In this document: piece after piece, positions 51,241 through 59,289 of the stretch
Layout of the letters: every line of letters begins with the position of its first letter
Position numbering within the stretch: the stretch's first letter is position 1
NCBI GenBank assembly: GCA_017501345.1
Contig: JAFVXC010000003.1
Location: 1 to 61,017, forward strand
DNA: 61,017 bases
DNA from: Clostridia bacterium
GTDB taxonomy: Bacteria; Bacillota_A; Clostridia; Oscillospirales; CAG-272
Direction: 5' to 3'
The notes under the pieces: generated by a model
What the model was told of the DNA's origin: nothing
The model's input: the letters and a program-made list of their open reading frames with translations, nothing else
The model's database searches: none
Program-made: the position numbers and the translations under genes

Positions 51241-51912
51241 ATGTCATATAAAACCGTACTCTTTGACCTCGACGGCACACTGCTCGACACCCTCCGAGAC
51301 CTCCGCTCGTCGATGAACCGCGCACTTGAAGGCTTCTCCTTCCCCACGCACACCCTCGACACGGTCCGCTCGTACGTCGGAAACGGAATGAAGCTTTTCG
51401 CCGACCGTGCCGTCCCGAAAGGCACCGATGCCGCGACGACCGCCGCCGTGCTCGATGCCTTCCGCGCGGATTACGCCGAGCATTACGCCGACGAGACCGC
51501 CCCCTACGACGGCATCCTCGCGCTCCTCAAGGAGCTGAAGGCGCGCGGCATCAACACCGCCATCGTTTCGAATAAGGGCGACTTCGCGGTTCAGCTCCTC
51601 GCAAAGCGGTACTTCGACGACCTCGTCACCCTTTCACGCGGCGAACGCGAGGGCACACCGAAAAAGCCCGCCCCCGATATGGTCTATGCCGTGATGGAGG
51701 AGCTTTCGGCAGATCCTGCCTCCACCCTTTTCGTCGGTGACTCGGAGGTCGACTGCGACACCGCCGTGAACGCAGACCTCGATGTCGTGCTCGTCGATTG
51801 GGGCTTCCGCGACAGAGCCATCCTTGAAGCTCGGCTCTCCACACTGAGGGAGAACCAACGCGGCGCGGTCGTGTCGAGCGTCGAGGAGCTGCGCGGATTC
51901 ATCCTTTCATAA
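51241..51912 (+). CDS. HAD family phosphatase (Gph-like)
   Basis: 223 residues from MSYKTVLFDLDGTLLDT at 51241; GAAAGG is upstream. A HAD subfamily IA hydrolase with nucleophile Asp9 and acid/base Asp11, the VSNKG motif II, Lys in KKPAPDMV and VGDSEVDCDTA motif IV. A C1 cap (about 20-80) gives substrate choice. Phosphoglycolate phosphatase or a similar small-phosphate phosphatase is likely; the exact substrate is uncertain. Single-gene unit ending in the terminator at 51922. Confidence 0.87.
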   Translation: MSYKTVLFDLDGTLLDTLRDLRSSMNRALEGFSFPTHTLDTVRSYVGNGMKLFADRAVPKGTDAATTAAVLDAFRADYAEHYADETAPYDGILALLKELKARGINTAIVSNKGDFAVQLLAKRYFDDLVTLSRGEREGTPKKPAPDMVYAVMEELSADPASTLFVGDSEVDCDTAVNADLDVVLVDWGFRDRAILEARLSTLRENQRGAVVSSVEELRGFILS

Positions 51913-51921
51913 AATCACCCG

Positions 51922-51960
51922 AAAATATGGGGCTGAGTCAATGACTCAGCCCCATATTTT
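51922..51960. terminator. Bidirectional terminator between convergent genes
   Basis: An 18-base perfect stem beginning AAAATATGGGGCTGAGTC closes with its complement around a three-base loop; both sides end in A/T runs. Confidence 0.92.
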
Positions 51961-51970
51961 CATTTTCCCG

Positions 51971-54130
51971 TCAGAATCGGAGCAGTACCGCGTCACCCGC
52001 GCGAAGCGTCAAAGCCGTGACCGCGTCACCCGACTCAACGTTCGTCGCGACCGCACACCCGAACGCCTCCGCCGAGAACGTACGCGCTTCATCCTCGAAA
52101 TTCGCAACAAGGAGGAAGCTCTCGCCGTCTCCCCGCGAAACACCGACCGTCTTCAGCCCGTCGAGCGCGGGACAGATCAGCTCCTTCGCGAGCCGCTTCG
52201 TGTCCTTCTCGTCGCCGAGCGCCATCGCAAAGGCAGTGTCGATGATCTCACTGCCGCGATCGTACCACCTCGGCTCCATTGAGAAGGGGGCGCAGATCTC
52301 CTCGCAGTAGAGCGAGGTGATGCTCTTCTTCCGCACGTTGACCTGCCGCTCGCCGCGACGGACGAGAGTGAGGGGGTCCTTTGACGCAAGTCCGATCTTA
52401 TGATCGACCGTCACGTATTGGCCGATCGGGATCAGCTCGAACCGACGCGCGTAGTCGCCGCCCGCGTAGTAGCCCTCTCCCATTTCATACGAGAGATAGC
52501 GCTGACGCTGATTGAAGATATCGTTCGGAATGCTCCAGAAGGTACCCGCGTATTCGCGGATAAAGGCGCGGTTCGTCGTTTTCGCGTTCTGGATCACGAG
52601 GATGGTCCTGTCGTCGGGGAGTGCCGCGTAGGCGATCTGTCGGTTTGCAAGCGTCTCCTCCTCCTGTCCCTCTGCGAGAAAGTCGTCGGTGGCGGCGAGA
52701 CAGCTGCCGATGGTCAGAAAGCCGCCGTCGAACAGGCGGACCGCGTGACCCCGCAGCTTGTTGACCTTCAGCCGTCCGACACCGTAGACGGGCGCACCGA
52801 GGTTATAGCGCCATTCGGCAAGCGAGCTGTCATCCTTCGGAACAAGAAGTCCCTGCGGACGCTCTGCCGATCTCCAGACGAAGCTTGCGAAGCGGTTTCC
52901 GCTTGACGAAAAGCCCGCACCGTGGTATTCGTCCGACCACGAGGAGAGGAGCTTCGGCTGCTTTTCGCCCTTCACGGAAAAGCGCTTATACCAATAGAGC
53001 ATCATCGAGATCGTGTTTGCGCGGTCGGATTCAAGGCGCGTATAGTAAACGGGAGAGAGGTGCTCGAAGCCGCCGCAGCGGTTCGAGAGGAAGGAGCCGT
53101 CGCCGTTCACCGCGGTCTCGGTCTCGAGCGTCTTCAGCCAGCCCTCGAACAGATTCGAGCAGTCCTCGTCAAGGTAATCTTCAGCAAGGCACCACGCGGG
53201 AAGCGCGTAGTCCTGACAGTAGGAGTAGCGGATGCGCGAGTCGCCGCCGATGCGCAGGAGTCTGCCGTCCTCAAACGTCATCGTGCGGACGAGCTCCCAC
53301 TGCTCACGCAGGTGGCGGTAGACCATATCCTCACACGGAACGCCCTGCCCCTTGAAGAAGAAGTGGAGCATCGCAATGTTCGAGATGCAGATATTCATAT
53401 ACCCGACGTTCATATAGCGGTGGTGATTGCAGGCGCGGGAATCGAACATATTCGCGCCGACGAATACGTCGCGGATGCGAACGCCGCTTACGACGTCGTC
53501 GGAGAACTCGTCCGACTCGATCGACATACCGTTCGCGAAGAAGATACGCGCCTTTTCCTTGTATTTTTCAACGTCGACGAGGTCGGGATAGAGGTATGCC
53601 GTGCGGTAGAGGATCGCGCCGTTCCAGATGTTGGATTCGGGCTTATTGTTTTCAACGAGCCCCGCCGTGATCTCGTACTCGTTCAGGATGAACTCACTTT
53701 CCGCGATGAGGACGGTGCGGACGAGGGCGCGGTCCTCCCCGGTGAGATAGGCGTCAAGTGCCTCGATCGCGTGGAACATCCGCTCGATGCCGAGGGCGTA
53801 GATCCAGTTATAGCCCCACTGCTGACCGTCGGTGCAGAGGCAGTCGCCCGACTTATGCGTTCTGAGGGTGTAGCGGAGCATTCCGAGTGCCTGTGAGAGA
53901 ACCCGCTCCTTCGTGATCGGAGTGCCCGAAAAATCGATTTCAGGAAGGGTTGCCGCAACGGCGAACGCCGAGAAGGCCTTCTGCTGGGTGTGGACGCCCC
54001 AATGACCGTGCTCGCCCGCACCGTAAACGATCAGATTCTCGTTTTCGGGACAGCGGTAAAGATGCTTTTGGGAGAATACCACCCAATCTCTGAGGAGATC
54101 GGCGTAGCCCTTATAAACCTCTTCTTTCAT
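51971..54130 (-). CDS. 719-residue protein, possible carbohydrate-active enzyme
   Basis: 719 residues, no signal peptide. The first ~420 residues are helical with aromatic patches (QQWGYNWIYALGIERMFHAIEAL), fitting an alpha/alpha-barrel of polysaccharide lyases or unsaturated-glucuronyl enzymes. The last ~300 are beta-rich, ending GDAVLLRF, as in the C-terminal beta-sandwich of many lyases and hydrolases. I do not recognise a family, so this assignment is by shape only. GGAGG precedes the ATG. It is divergent from an AraC regulator across a 155-base shared promoter region, which usually means the regulator controls it. Confidence 0.5.
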   Translation of the reverse strand: MKEEVYKGYADLLRDWVVFSQKHLYRCPENENLIVYGAGEHGHWGVHTQQKAFSAFAVAATLPEIDFSGTPITKERVLSQALGMLRYTLRTHKSGDCLCTDGQQWGYNWIYALGIERMFHAIEALDAYLTGEDRALVRTVLIAESEFILNEYEITAGLVENNKPESNIWNGAILYRTAYLYPDLVDVEKYKEKARIFFANGMSIESDEFSDDVVSGVRIRDVFVGANMFDSRACNHHRYMNVGYMNICISNIAMLHFFFKGQGVPCEDMVYRHLREQWELVRTMTFEDGRLLRIGGDSRIRYSYCQDYALPAWCLAEDYLDEDCSNLFEGWLKTLETETAVNGDGSFLSNRCGGFEHLSPVYYTRLESDRANTISMMLYWYKRFSVKGEKQPKLLSSWSDEYHGAGFSSSGNRFASFVWRSAERPQGLLVPKDDSSLAEWRYNLGAPVYGVGRLKVNKLRGHAVRLFDGGFLTIGSCLAATDDFLAEGQEEETLANRQIAYAALPDDRTILVIQNAKTTNRAFIREYAGTFWSIPNDIFNQRQRYLSYEMGEGYYAGGDYARRFELIPIGQYVTVDHKIGLASKDPLTLVRRGERQVNVRKKSITSLYCEEICAPFSMEPRWYDRGSEIIDTAFAMALGDEKDTKRLAKELICPALDGLKTVGVSRGDGESFLLVANFEDEARTFSAEAFGCAVATNVESGDAVTALTLRAGDAVLLRF

Positions 54131-54173
54131 AGAAGATCCTCCTTACGGTTTGCGTTTTTTTGATGACAGCTCC

Positions 54174-54202
54174 ATTATAGCAAGAAAAAAATTTCCGCAC
54201 AA
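54174..54202 (-). promoter_or_regulatory. Promoter of the 719-residue protein gene
   Basis: Minus-strand TTGTGC, 17 bases, TATAAT. It faces the AraC promoter 23 bases away. Confidence 0.7.
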
Positions 54203-54224
54203 CCGAAATTTTCACATAAAAGGT

Positions 54225-54253
54225 TTGATTTTCGGAACAGATCGTGCTATAAT
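54225..54253 (+). promoter_or_regulatory. Promoter of the AraC-family gene
   Basis: TTGATT (54225-54230), 17 bases, TATAAT (54248-54253). Confidence 0.75.
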
Positions 54254-54285
54254 GAAAAAAACACGAAAAAGGGGGATTTTCGGGG

Positions 54286-55053
54286 ATGCTGCACGGGACT
54301 TATACTGCGTTTCGGATCATCGACGTTCTTTCGTCGGAACGGAGGGCGAGCGAAGGGAGCTTCGAGGCACGCCCGTGGGCGGCGCTCGCATACAGAGAGG
54401 TCGGAGACTCGGTCTTTACGGTCGGCGGGCGAGAGCTTATTGCGGGGAGTGGGACGGTCCTTTACATTCCTGCGGGCGTTGCCTTTTCGCGGCGGTCGAC
54501 CGAGGAGCGCCTCGTCATTCTTCACCTCGAGGTCTATGGCGGAGGGACCGAGCCCGCGGTGCTCGTCTGTCCGGATTCCGCCTCGGCGCGTGAGCAGCTT
54601 TGTGCGATCCTCTCGATCTGGGAGGAGAAGGCGGAGGGATACGAGCACCGCGCCGCGGCGATGCTCCATCACTTTCTCGCGGGACTCGCGGGCGCGCATC
54701 GGCAGTCGCTTCCGAGACGGGCAGAGGTGCTCATCGGTCGGGGCGTGGAATATCTTTCCCTCCATTACAGAGAGCCGGGGATCAGCGTTCGCGAGATCGC
54801 CGCCCACTGCTCGGTCAGCGAGGAGTATTTCAGACGGCTTTATAAGGCGGCGTTCGGGATCTCCCCCCACCGTGCGATCGTCGAGAAGCGGCTCGACCAC
54901 GCCTGCCTTTTGCTCCGCACGACCGATCTCCCCGTCGTCGAGGTCGCACTCGAAAGCGGCTTTTCGGACGTCAAATATTTCAGCACGTTCTTCCATAAGG
55001 AAATGAAGCTTTCGCCAAGCGCATACCGCCGTGCGTACGAGGCAGACGCGTAA
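54286..55053 (+). CDS. AraC-family transcriptional regulator
   Basis: 255 residues. The N-terminal part (about 10-110) looks like a small cupin-type ligand-binding domain with GSGTVLYIPAGVAFS. The C-terminal domain has the two AraC HTH units: SVREIAAHCSVSEEYFRRLYKAAFGISP (about 164-191, in part) and ESGFSDVKYFSTFFHKE (about 226-242). It likely senses a sugar or oligosaccharide and controls the divergent 719-residue gene. The ATG is at 54286, and a GGGG run lies just before it. Confidence 0.88.
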   Translation: MLHGTYTAFRIIDVLSSERRASEGSFEARPWAALAYREVGDSVFTVGGRELIAGSGTVLYIPAGVAFSRRSTEERLVILHLEVYGGGTEPAVLVCPDSASAREQLCAILSIWEEKAEGYEHRAAAMLHHFLAGLAGAHRQSLPRRAEVLIGRGVEYLSLHYREPGISVREIAAHCSVSEEYFRRLYKAAFGISPHRAIVEKRLDHACLLLRTTDLPVVEVALESGFSDVKYFSTFFHKEMKLSPSAYRRAYEADA

Positions 55054-55133
55054 AATCCGTCACACGCACCGCCTTCCGATCGAAATCGGGCGCTCGATTT
55101 CCCTTCCCGTCGACCTCCGTCGAACGATTCTTC

Positions 55134-55162
55134 TTGACAGTTTTTACCTTTTATGGTATAAT
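55134..55162 (+). promoter_or_regulatory. Promoter of the BspA-like gene
   Basis: TTGACA, 17 bases, TATAAT, both perfect. Confidence 0.85.
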
Positions 55163-55200
55163 TTTACCACAATCCACATACCATAGGAGGTTCAAACAAT

Positions 55201-55989
55201 ATGAAACTTTTCAAAGGCAAGGGGATGAAGGCACTCTCGGTCTCCTTGATCGCGGCAGCGGCGCTCACCGTCACCGTCATTGTGATCGCCTTCTCGGGTG
55301 CGTCGAAAGCGGCAAACGCAGGAGAGAGCGACAGCACTGCCTCGGAGAGCACCGCACAGAAAAACCCGGCCGACCTCTCGGCAGACGAGATCACCACACC
55401 GCAAGCAACCGAAAAACCCGACGAAACGACCGCAGAAACCACCGAGGAGGAAACCACCGAGGAGGAGACCGAGCCCGTCTACGAGCTTGCCTTTTCGTCG
55501 AACGGCGACGGCACCTGCACCCTGACGGGGCTCGGCACCTACAAAAAGACCGAGATCGAGATCCCGACGCTCAGCCCGAGCGGCGACATCGTCACCGCGA
55601 TCGCAGGCTACGCCTTCTACAACGAGACCTCGATCGTCCGCATTTCCCTCCCCTCCACAATCCGCTCGATCGGAGAGTACGCCTTCCTCGGATGCTCCTC
55701 GATGATCGAGATTTCGGTCTCATCGAGTAACACCGCCTTCGGGACGATAGACGGCATCCTGTATTCGAAGGACGGCTCAAGGATCATCTGCTGTCCGCCG
55801 ATGCGCGGCAAAACGTCCTGCACGATCTCAAAGGACGTCGCAGTGATCGAAAGCGGCGCCTTCTCGGGCGTCAAATACCTCCGTACCGTCTACTACACGG
55901 GCTCCGCCGCCGACTGGACCGAGATCAATGTCTACGCGCACAATGAGCTCCTCGAAAAGATCCGCCTGACCTGCAACTATTCGGCATAA
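55201..55989 (+). CDS. Small BspA-like leucine-rich-repeat protein
   Basis: 262 residues. An N-terminal hydrophobic segment (about 13-33) is a signal or anchor. A Thr/Glu-rich low-complexity linker (about 40-95) follows, and then LAFSSNGDGTCTLTGLG (about 97-113), the same module as in the protein at 42018. LRR_5-like repeats run from there to the end, with FGTIDGILYSKDGS as the usual interruption. Extracellular, of unknown partner. AGGAGG precedes the ATG. Terminator at 55998. Confidence 0.82.
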   Translation: MKLFKGKGMKALSVSLIAAAALTVTVIVIAFSGASKAANAGESDSTASESTAQKNPADLSADEITTPQATEKPDETTAETTEEETTEEETEPVYELAFSSNGDGTCTLTGLGTYKKTEIEIPTLSPSGDIVTAIAGYAFYNETSIVRISLPSTIRSIGEYAFLGCSSMIEISVSSSNTAFGTIDGILYSKDGSRIICCPPMRGKTSCTISKDVAVIESGAFSGVKYLRTVYYTGSAADWTEINVYAHNELLEKIRLTCNYSA

Positions 55990-55997
55990 CGAAAAGA

Positions 55998-56027
55998 GGG
56001 CTTGTCTCACCAAGGTGAGACAAGCCC
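55998..56027. terminator. Bidirectional terminator
   Basis: GGGCTTGTCTCACC pairs perfectly with GGTGAGACAAGCCC, followed by CCTTTTTT. Same family as at 32201 and 59240. Confidence 0.92.
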
Positions 56028-56041
56028 CTTTTTTATCTCCT

Positions 56042-56884
56042 TCATCGCACCCTTCTCCGTACGAGATCGAAAAGCGTAAAAATCAGATAGACCGCGAGAT
56101 CGAGCACAACGACCGTCGCACCCGCAGGCGTCCCCAGAAGGATCGACACAAGGAGTCCGACGAGTGCGCCGAGCACGGCGATCACGGCAGACGCCACCGT
56201 CACACCGCGGAAGGTATGGAAGAGCCGCATCGCGGAGAGCGCGGGAAAAACGATCAGAGCAGACACGAGAAGCGATCCGACAAGCTCCATCGCCGTCGAG
56301 ATCACGACCGCCGCAAGGACCGCGAGCAGTACGCGGTAAAGCCGCGCGCGCATACCGACGGCACGCGCAAAGGTCTCGTCAAAGGTGCAGGCAAAGAGCT
56401 TATGATAAAAAATCAGAAAGACCGCGAGCACGGCGACCGAGATGCCGACCGAGAGGAAAACGTCCCCCCGCGACAGGGTAAGAAGCGAGGTCGAGCCGAA
56501 GAGTGACGAGCAAACGTCCCCCGAAAGATTTCCACCCGACTCCGAGAAATGAAGCAGAAGATATCCGCCGGCAAGCGACGATACCGAGATGAGTGCGATC
56601 GCCGAATCCCCCTTCAGCTTCGTGTTCTCACCGAGCAAAAGGAGAAAGACCGCCGCGATCACCGTAACGGGCAGCACAACGACGAAGGGAGACGTCACAC
56701 GCAGAAGGGTCGCGACCGCAACCGCACCGAACGCAACGTGTGAGAGCCCGTCCCCGATGAAGGAATACCGCCTCAGAACGAGCGGAACGCCGAGAAGCCC
56801 TGCGGAGAGGGCGATCAGAACGCCGACGACGAGCGCATAGCGCACGAAGGGATAGGACAAAGCCTCAAAAAGCAGATCGATCAT
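56042..56884 (-). CDS. znuB: Zinc/manganese ABC transporter permease
   Basis: 280 residues from MIDLLFEALSYPF at 56884, chosen because it has GGGGGA eight bases upstream and overlaps the ATPase stop (ATGA). Eight or so membrane segments cover the length. YSFIGDGLSHVAFGAVA (about 40-56) is the ABC-3 permease hallmark, and the cytoplasmic loop has DETFARAVG, which contacts the ATPase. It moves metal across the membrane with the two genes upstream. Ends just before a terminator. Confidence 0.9.
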   Translation of the reverse strand: MIDLLFEALSYPFVRYALVVGVLIALSAGLLGVPLVLRRYSFIGDGLSHVAFGAVAVATLLRVTSPFVVVLPVTVIAAVFLLLLGENTKLKGDSAIALISVSSLAGGYLLLHFSESGGNLSGDVCSSLFGSTSLLTLSRGDVFLSVGISVAVLAVFLIFYHKLFACTFDETFARAVGMRARLYRVLLAVLAAVVISTAMELVGSLLVSALIVFPALSAMRLFHTFRGVTVASAVIAVLGALVGLLVSILLGTPAGATVVVLDLAVYLIFTLFDLVRRRVR

Positions 56885-57687
56885 ACCCATTCCCCCTCGG
56901 CGGCAGTGCCGCTATCCAAATATCGGGCATTCTCGCCCTTGCTCGCTTGTCCGTCACTCGAGGGTGTAGCATCATCCGAGCCGTTCTCACCCATCGATAG
57001 ATATTCCCGCCCCGCCTCACTCGCCTCGTATTCGCGGATCGTGCCAAAGAAGGGGGGATTTTTTCCGAGATGCAGAACGCGATCGCTCTCCGTCCTGACT
57101 GCCGAGAGATCGTGCGTCACCATCAGAACGGTGATGCCCTTCTCTATGCGGAGACGGTGGATGAGCGCATAAAAATCCTGCGTTGCCGTTGGGTCAAGGC
57201 TCGCCGTCGGCTCGTCAAGCAGGATCATCCGCCGCGCCGCAAGAAGCGCACGCGCAAGCAGAACGCGCTGCTGCTGACCGCCCGACAGGATGCGGTAGCT
57301 TTTATCTTTGAGCTCCTCGATCCCAAGCTCGCGCATCACAAGACGCGCCTCCATCTTCTCCCTCGCTGTGTAAAAGGGACGGATCCCGCGGCGGACAAGA
57401 AGCCCCGTCAGCACGATCTCAAAAACCGATGCGGGAAAGTCGCGCTGAACGGCGGTCTGCTGAGGAAGGTATCCGACGTCGCGTATCGAAAGCCCCTCCC
57501 CGAACTCGATCGCCCCCGATGCAGGGGGAACGAGCCCGAGAAGCGCACGGCAGAGCGTGCTTTTTCCCGTTCCGTTCGCACCGACGATGCATAGGCATTC
57601 CCCCGCATCGACCGTGAACGAAAGGTGCTCGAGGATCGGCTTTCCGTCATACGCGAGCGTAATATCGTTACAAATAATCTGTGGCAT
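56881..57687 (-). CDS. znuC: Zinc/manganese ABC transporter ATPase
   Basis: 268 residues. Walker A GANGTGKST (about 36-44), signature LSGGQQQR (about 133-140) and Walker B MILLDEPTASLD, followed by the H-loop VTHDLS. The C-terminal ~35 residues are acidic and variable, longer than usual. It powers metal uptake together with the permease (4-base overlap) and the lipoprotein. Order and overlaps in this operon are typical of znuACB. Confidence 0.9.
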   Translation of the reverse strand: MPQIICNDITLAYDGKPILEHLSFTVDAGECLCIVGANGTGKSTLCRALLGLVPPASGAIEFGEGLSIRDVGYLPQQTAVQRDFPASVFEIVLTGLLVRRGIRPFYTAREKMEARLVMRELGIEELKDKSYRILSGGQQQRVLLARALLAARRMILLDEPTASLDPTATQDFYALIHRLRIEKGITVLMVTHDLSAVRTESDRVLHLGKNPPFFGTIREYEASEAGREYLSMGENGSDDATPSSDGQASKGENARYLDSGTAAEGEWV

Positions 57688-57712
57688 AGTATTATTCCGT
57701 CCTTCGTCAGTC

Positions 57713-58696
57713 TTACGGCGTAAGCGCGCGCGTAAGCACCGACAGATTGTTTTCCATAATTGAGAGATAGGTGACGCCCCGCTCGCGGTCTTTTTTCGTC
57801 ACGCTTTGGCAGGAATGCAGAACGAGGATCTCTACGTTTTCCCGCCCCGACGCGCGAATGACCGTCTCGGCAAGCGCCCGATCCCCCGTCTCGGTTATGA
57901 TGACCGCAGGGATCTCCGTGCCCTTCAGGGTCTCGGAAAGACGGGCGACCGTATCAAAGCTCGCATCACACTCGGTAGAGCAGCCGGGGAATGCCGCGTG
58001 ATAGGTGAGACCGTAGTCCCTCATCAGATAAAGAAAGGGAAAGCGGTCCGCGACAAGGACCGTATCAAGCGCGGCACTCTCCACCGCCTCTCTGTACCGC
58101 GCGTCAAGCGCCGCAAGGGACGCGAGGTATGCGTCCGCATTCGCGCGAAGGTCGGCTACCGTCTCGGCGTCGTCCGCATAGACCTCCGAAAGCACGCGGC
58201 AGATCTCCTCGACCGCCTGCATCGCGTTCGTCAGCGAGAGCCAGAAATGCTCGTCGTATTCCCCGTGGTCGTGGTGGTCGTGTCCGTGACCGTCCTCACC
58301 CTCGTCTCCGTGCCCGTGATCGCTCTCGCAAACGTCACAGACGTCAAGGAGAGCCACCGACACGGCATCGGGCGAGAGAAGCTCCTCCGCCCACGCATCC
58401 GACGCGCCGCCGACGTAGAGAAAGAGCGACGCATCCTTGACCGCCGCAATATCCCTGACCGACGGCTGAAGGTTGTGCGGATCATTACCGTTGTCCGATA
58501 AAACGCCGACGGGATGCTCCGCTATACGGTCGCCGAGAACGCACCGCACAAGATCGTAGATCGGATAGATCGTGCAGACGATCTCAGGGTCCTCCTCCCC
58601 CGTAGCCCCCCCCGTACACGACGAAAGAGAGAGCGTAAAGAGAAGAACGCACAAAATAAGCGCCACAACGCAAGAAAATCCCCCCGCGCGCCTCAT
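57713..58696 (-). CDS. znuA: Zinc-binding ABC substrate lipoprotein
   Basis: 327 residues from MRRAGGFSCVVA at 58696, with GGAGGGG six bases upstream and overlap with the fur stop. A signal peptide ends in the lipobox LSSC. It has TIYPIYDLVR near the start, the metal ligand region NDPHNLQPS, and a His/Asp-rich loop of about 25 residues (about 125-150) that suits zinc. Further ligands are in the C-terminal lobe (VADRFPFLYL and VIITETGD). Binds metal outside the membrane and hands it to the permease. Confidence 0.9.
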   Translation of the reverse strand: MRRAGGFSCVVALILCVLLFTLSLSSCTGGATGEEDPEIVCTIYPIYDLVRCVLGDRIAEHPVGVLSDNGNDPHNLQPSVRDIAAVKDASLFLYVGGASDAWAEELLSPDAVSVALLDVCDVCESDHGHGDEGEDGHGHDHHDHGEYDEHFWLSLTNAMQAVEEICRVLSEVYADDAETVADLRANADAYLASLAALDARYREAVESAALDTVLVADRFPFLYLMRDYGLTYHAAFPGCSTECDASFDTVARLSETLKGTEIPAVIITETGDRALAETVIRASGRENVEILVLHSCQSVTKKDRERGVTYLSIMENNLSVLTRALTP

Positions 58697-59121
58697 CGGT
58701 CCCCTCCGTTCCTTGCGTCCACACATCCGCTGCAAAGACCGGGAACAAGCGCCCGCGCGGCATCGACCCGAAAGCCGCTCCGCTCAAGCACCTCGAGGAG
58801 CATCCGCTCGCTCGTCGAGTCGTCCATATGAATGATCCTGCCGCATCCCTCGCACTGCAGATGCAGATGCGCCTCGCATTCACAGCTCTTTACGTATTGA
58901 TAATAAAACTTCCGACTGCCGTCGCGCGCGTGCTTGTGGAGAACGCCCTCGTCGCACAGCCGCGAGATCAGACGGTAGACCGTGCTGACACTGCAGTGCT
59001 TGTCGTCCTCACTGTCCCCTCTGAGGATCTCGGCAACCTCCTCCGCCGTGTAAACGCGGTCGGGATCGGCACGGAACAGCGCTACGAGCAGCTTTCTCTG
59101 CTCGGTTTCATAGGTTTTCAT
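58693..59121 (-). CDS. Fur-family metalloregulator, likely Zur
   Basis: 142 residues from MKTYETEQRKLL at 59121, with GAGG upstream. The winged helix includes HCSVSTVYRLISRLCD. A HLHLQCEGCG motif and a second CSGC at the end form the structural zinc site. As first gene of znuACB and with a 7-1-7 operator in its promoter, it is most likely Zur; Fur or PerR function is less likely. The stop overlaps the znuA start (ATGA), so the two are coupled. Confidence 0.88.
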   Translation of the reverse strand: MKTYETEQRKLLVALFRADPDRVYTAEEVAEILRGDSEDDKHCSVSTVYRLISRLCDEGVLHKHARDGSRKFYYQYVKSCECEAHLHLQCEGCGRIIHMDDSTSERMLLEVLERSGFRVDAARALVPGLCSGCVDARNGGDR

Positions 59122-59140
59122 TGTCTTTTCCTCTATCCTC

Positions 59141-59179
59141 TTCTCAAATTCTGATCCGAATTTGAGAATTATTCGCAAA
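59141..59179 (-). promoter_or_regulatory. Zur/Fur-box-like operator region
   Basis: TTTGAGAATTATTCGCAAA (59161-59179) is a 7-1-7 type dyad around one base with a single mismatch pair. An overlapping perfect repeat, TTCTCAAATTC with GAATTTGAGAA, is at 59141-59168. Both lie just downstream of the -10 box of the operon promoter, consistent with zinc-dependent repression. Confidence 0.75.
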
Positions 59180-59188
59180 TCTCTGAAT

Positions 59189-59217
59189 ATGATAGCACAT
59201 TTCGAGCAGTTTGTCAA
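59189..59217 (-). promoter_or_regulatory. Promoter of the fur-znuACB operon
   Basis: Minus-strand TTGACA, 17 bases, TATCAT. Confidence 0.82.
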
Positions 59218-59239
59218 GGGCTGACGAATATAAAAAGAA

Positions 59240-59269
59240 GGGACTGTCTCACCTTAGTGAGACAGCCCC
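59240..59269. terminator. Terminator of the lipoprotein gene
   Basis: GGGACTGTCTCA pairs with TGAGACAGCCCC with one mismatch, with A/T runs on both sides. Confidence 0.85.
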
Positions 59270-59289
59270 TTTTATCGGATCTTTCCCGA

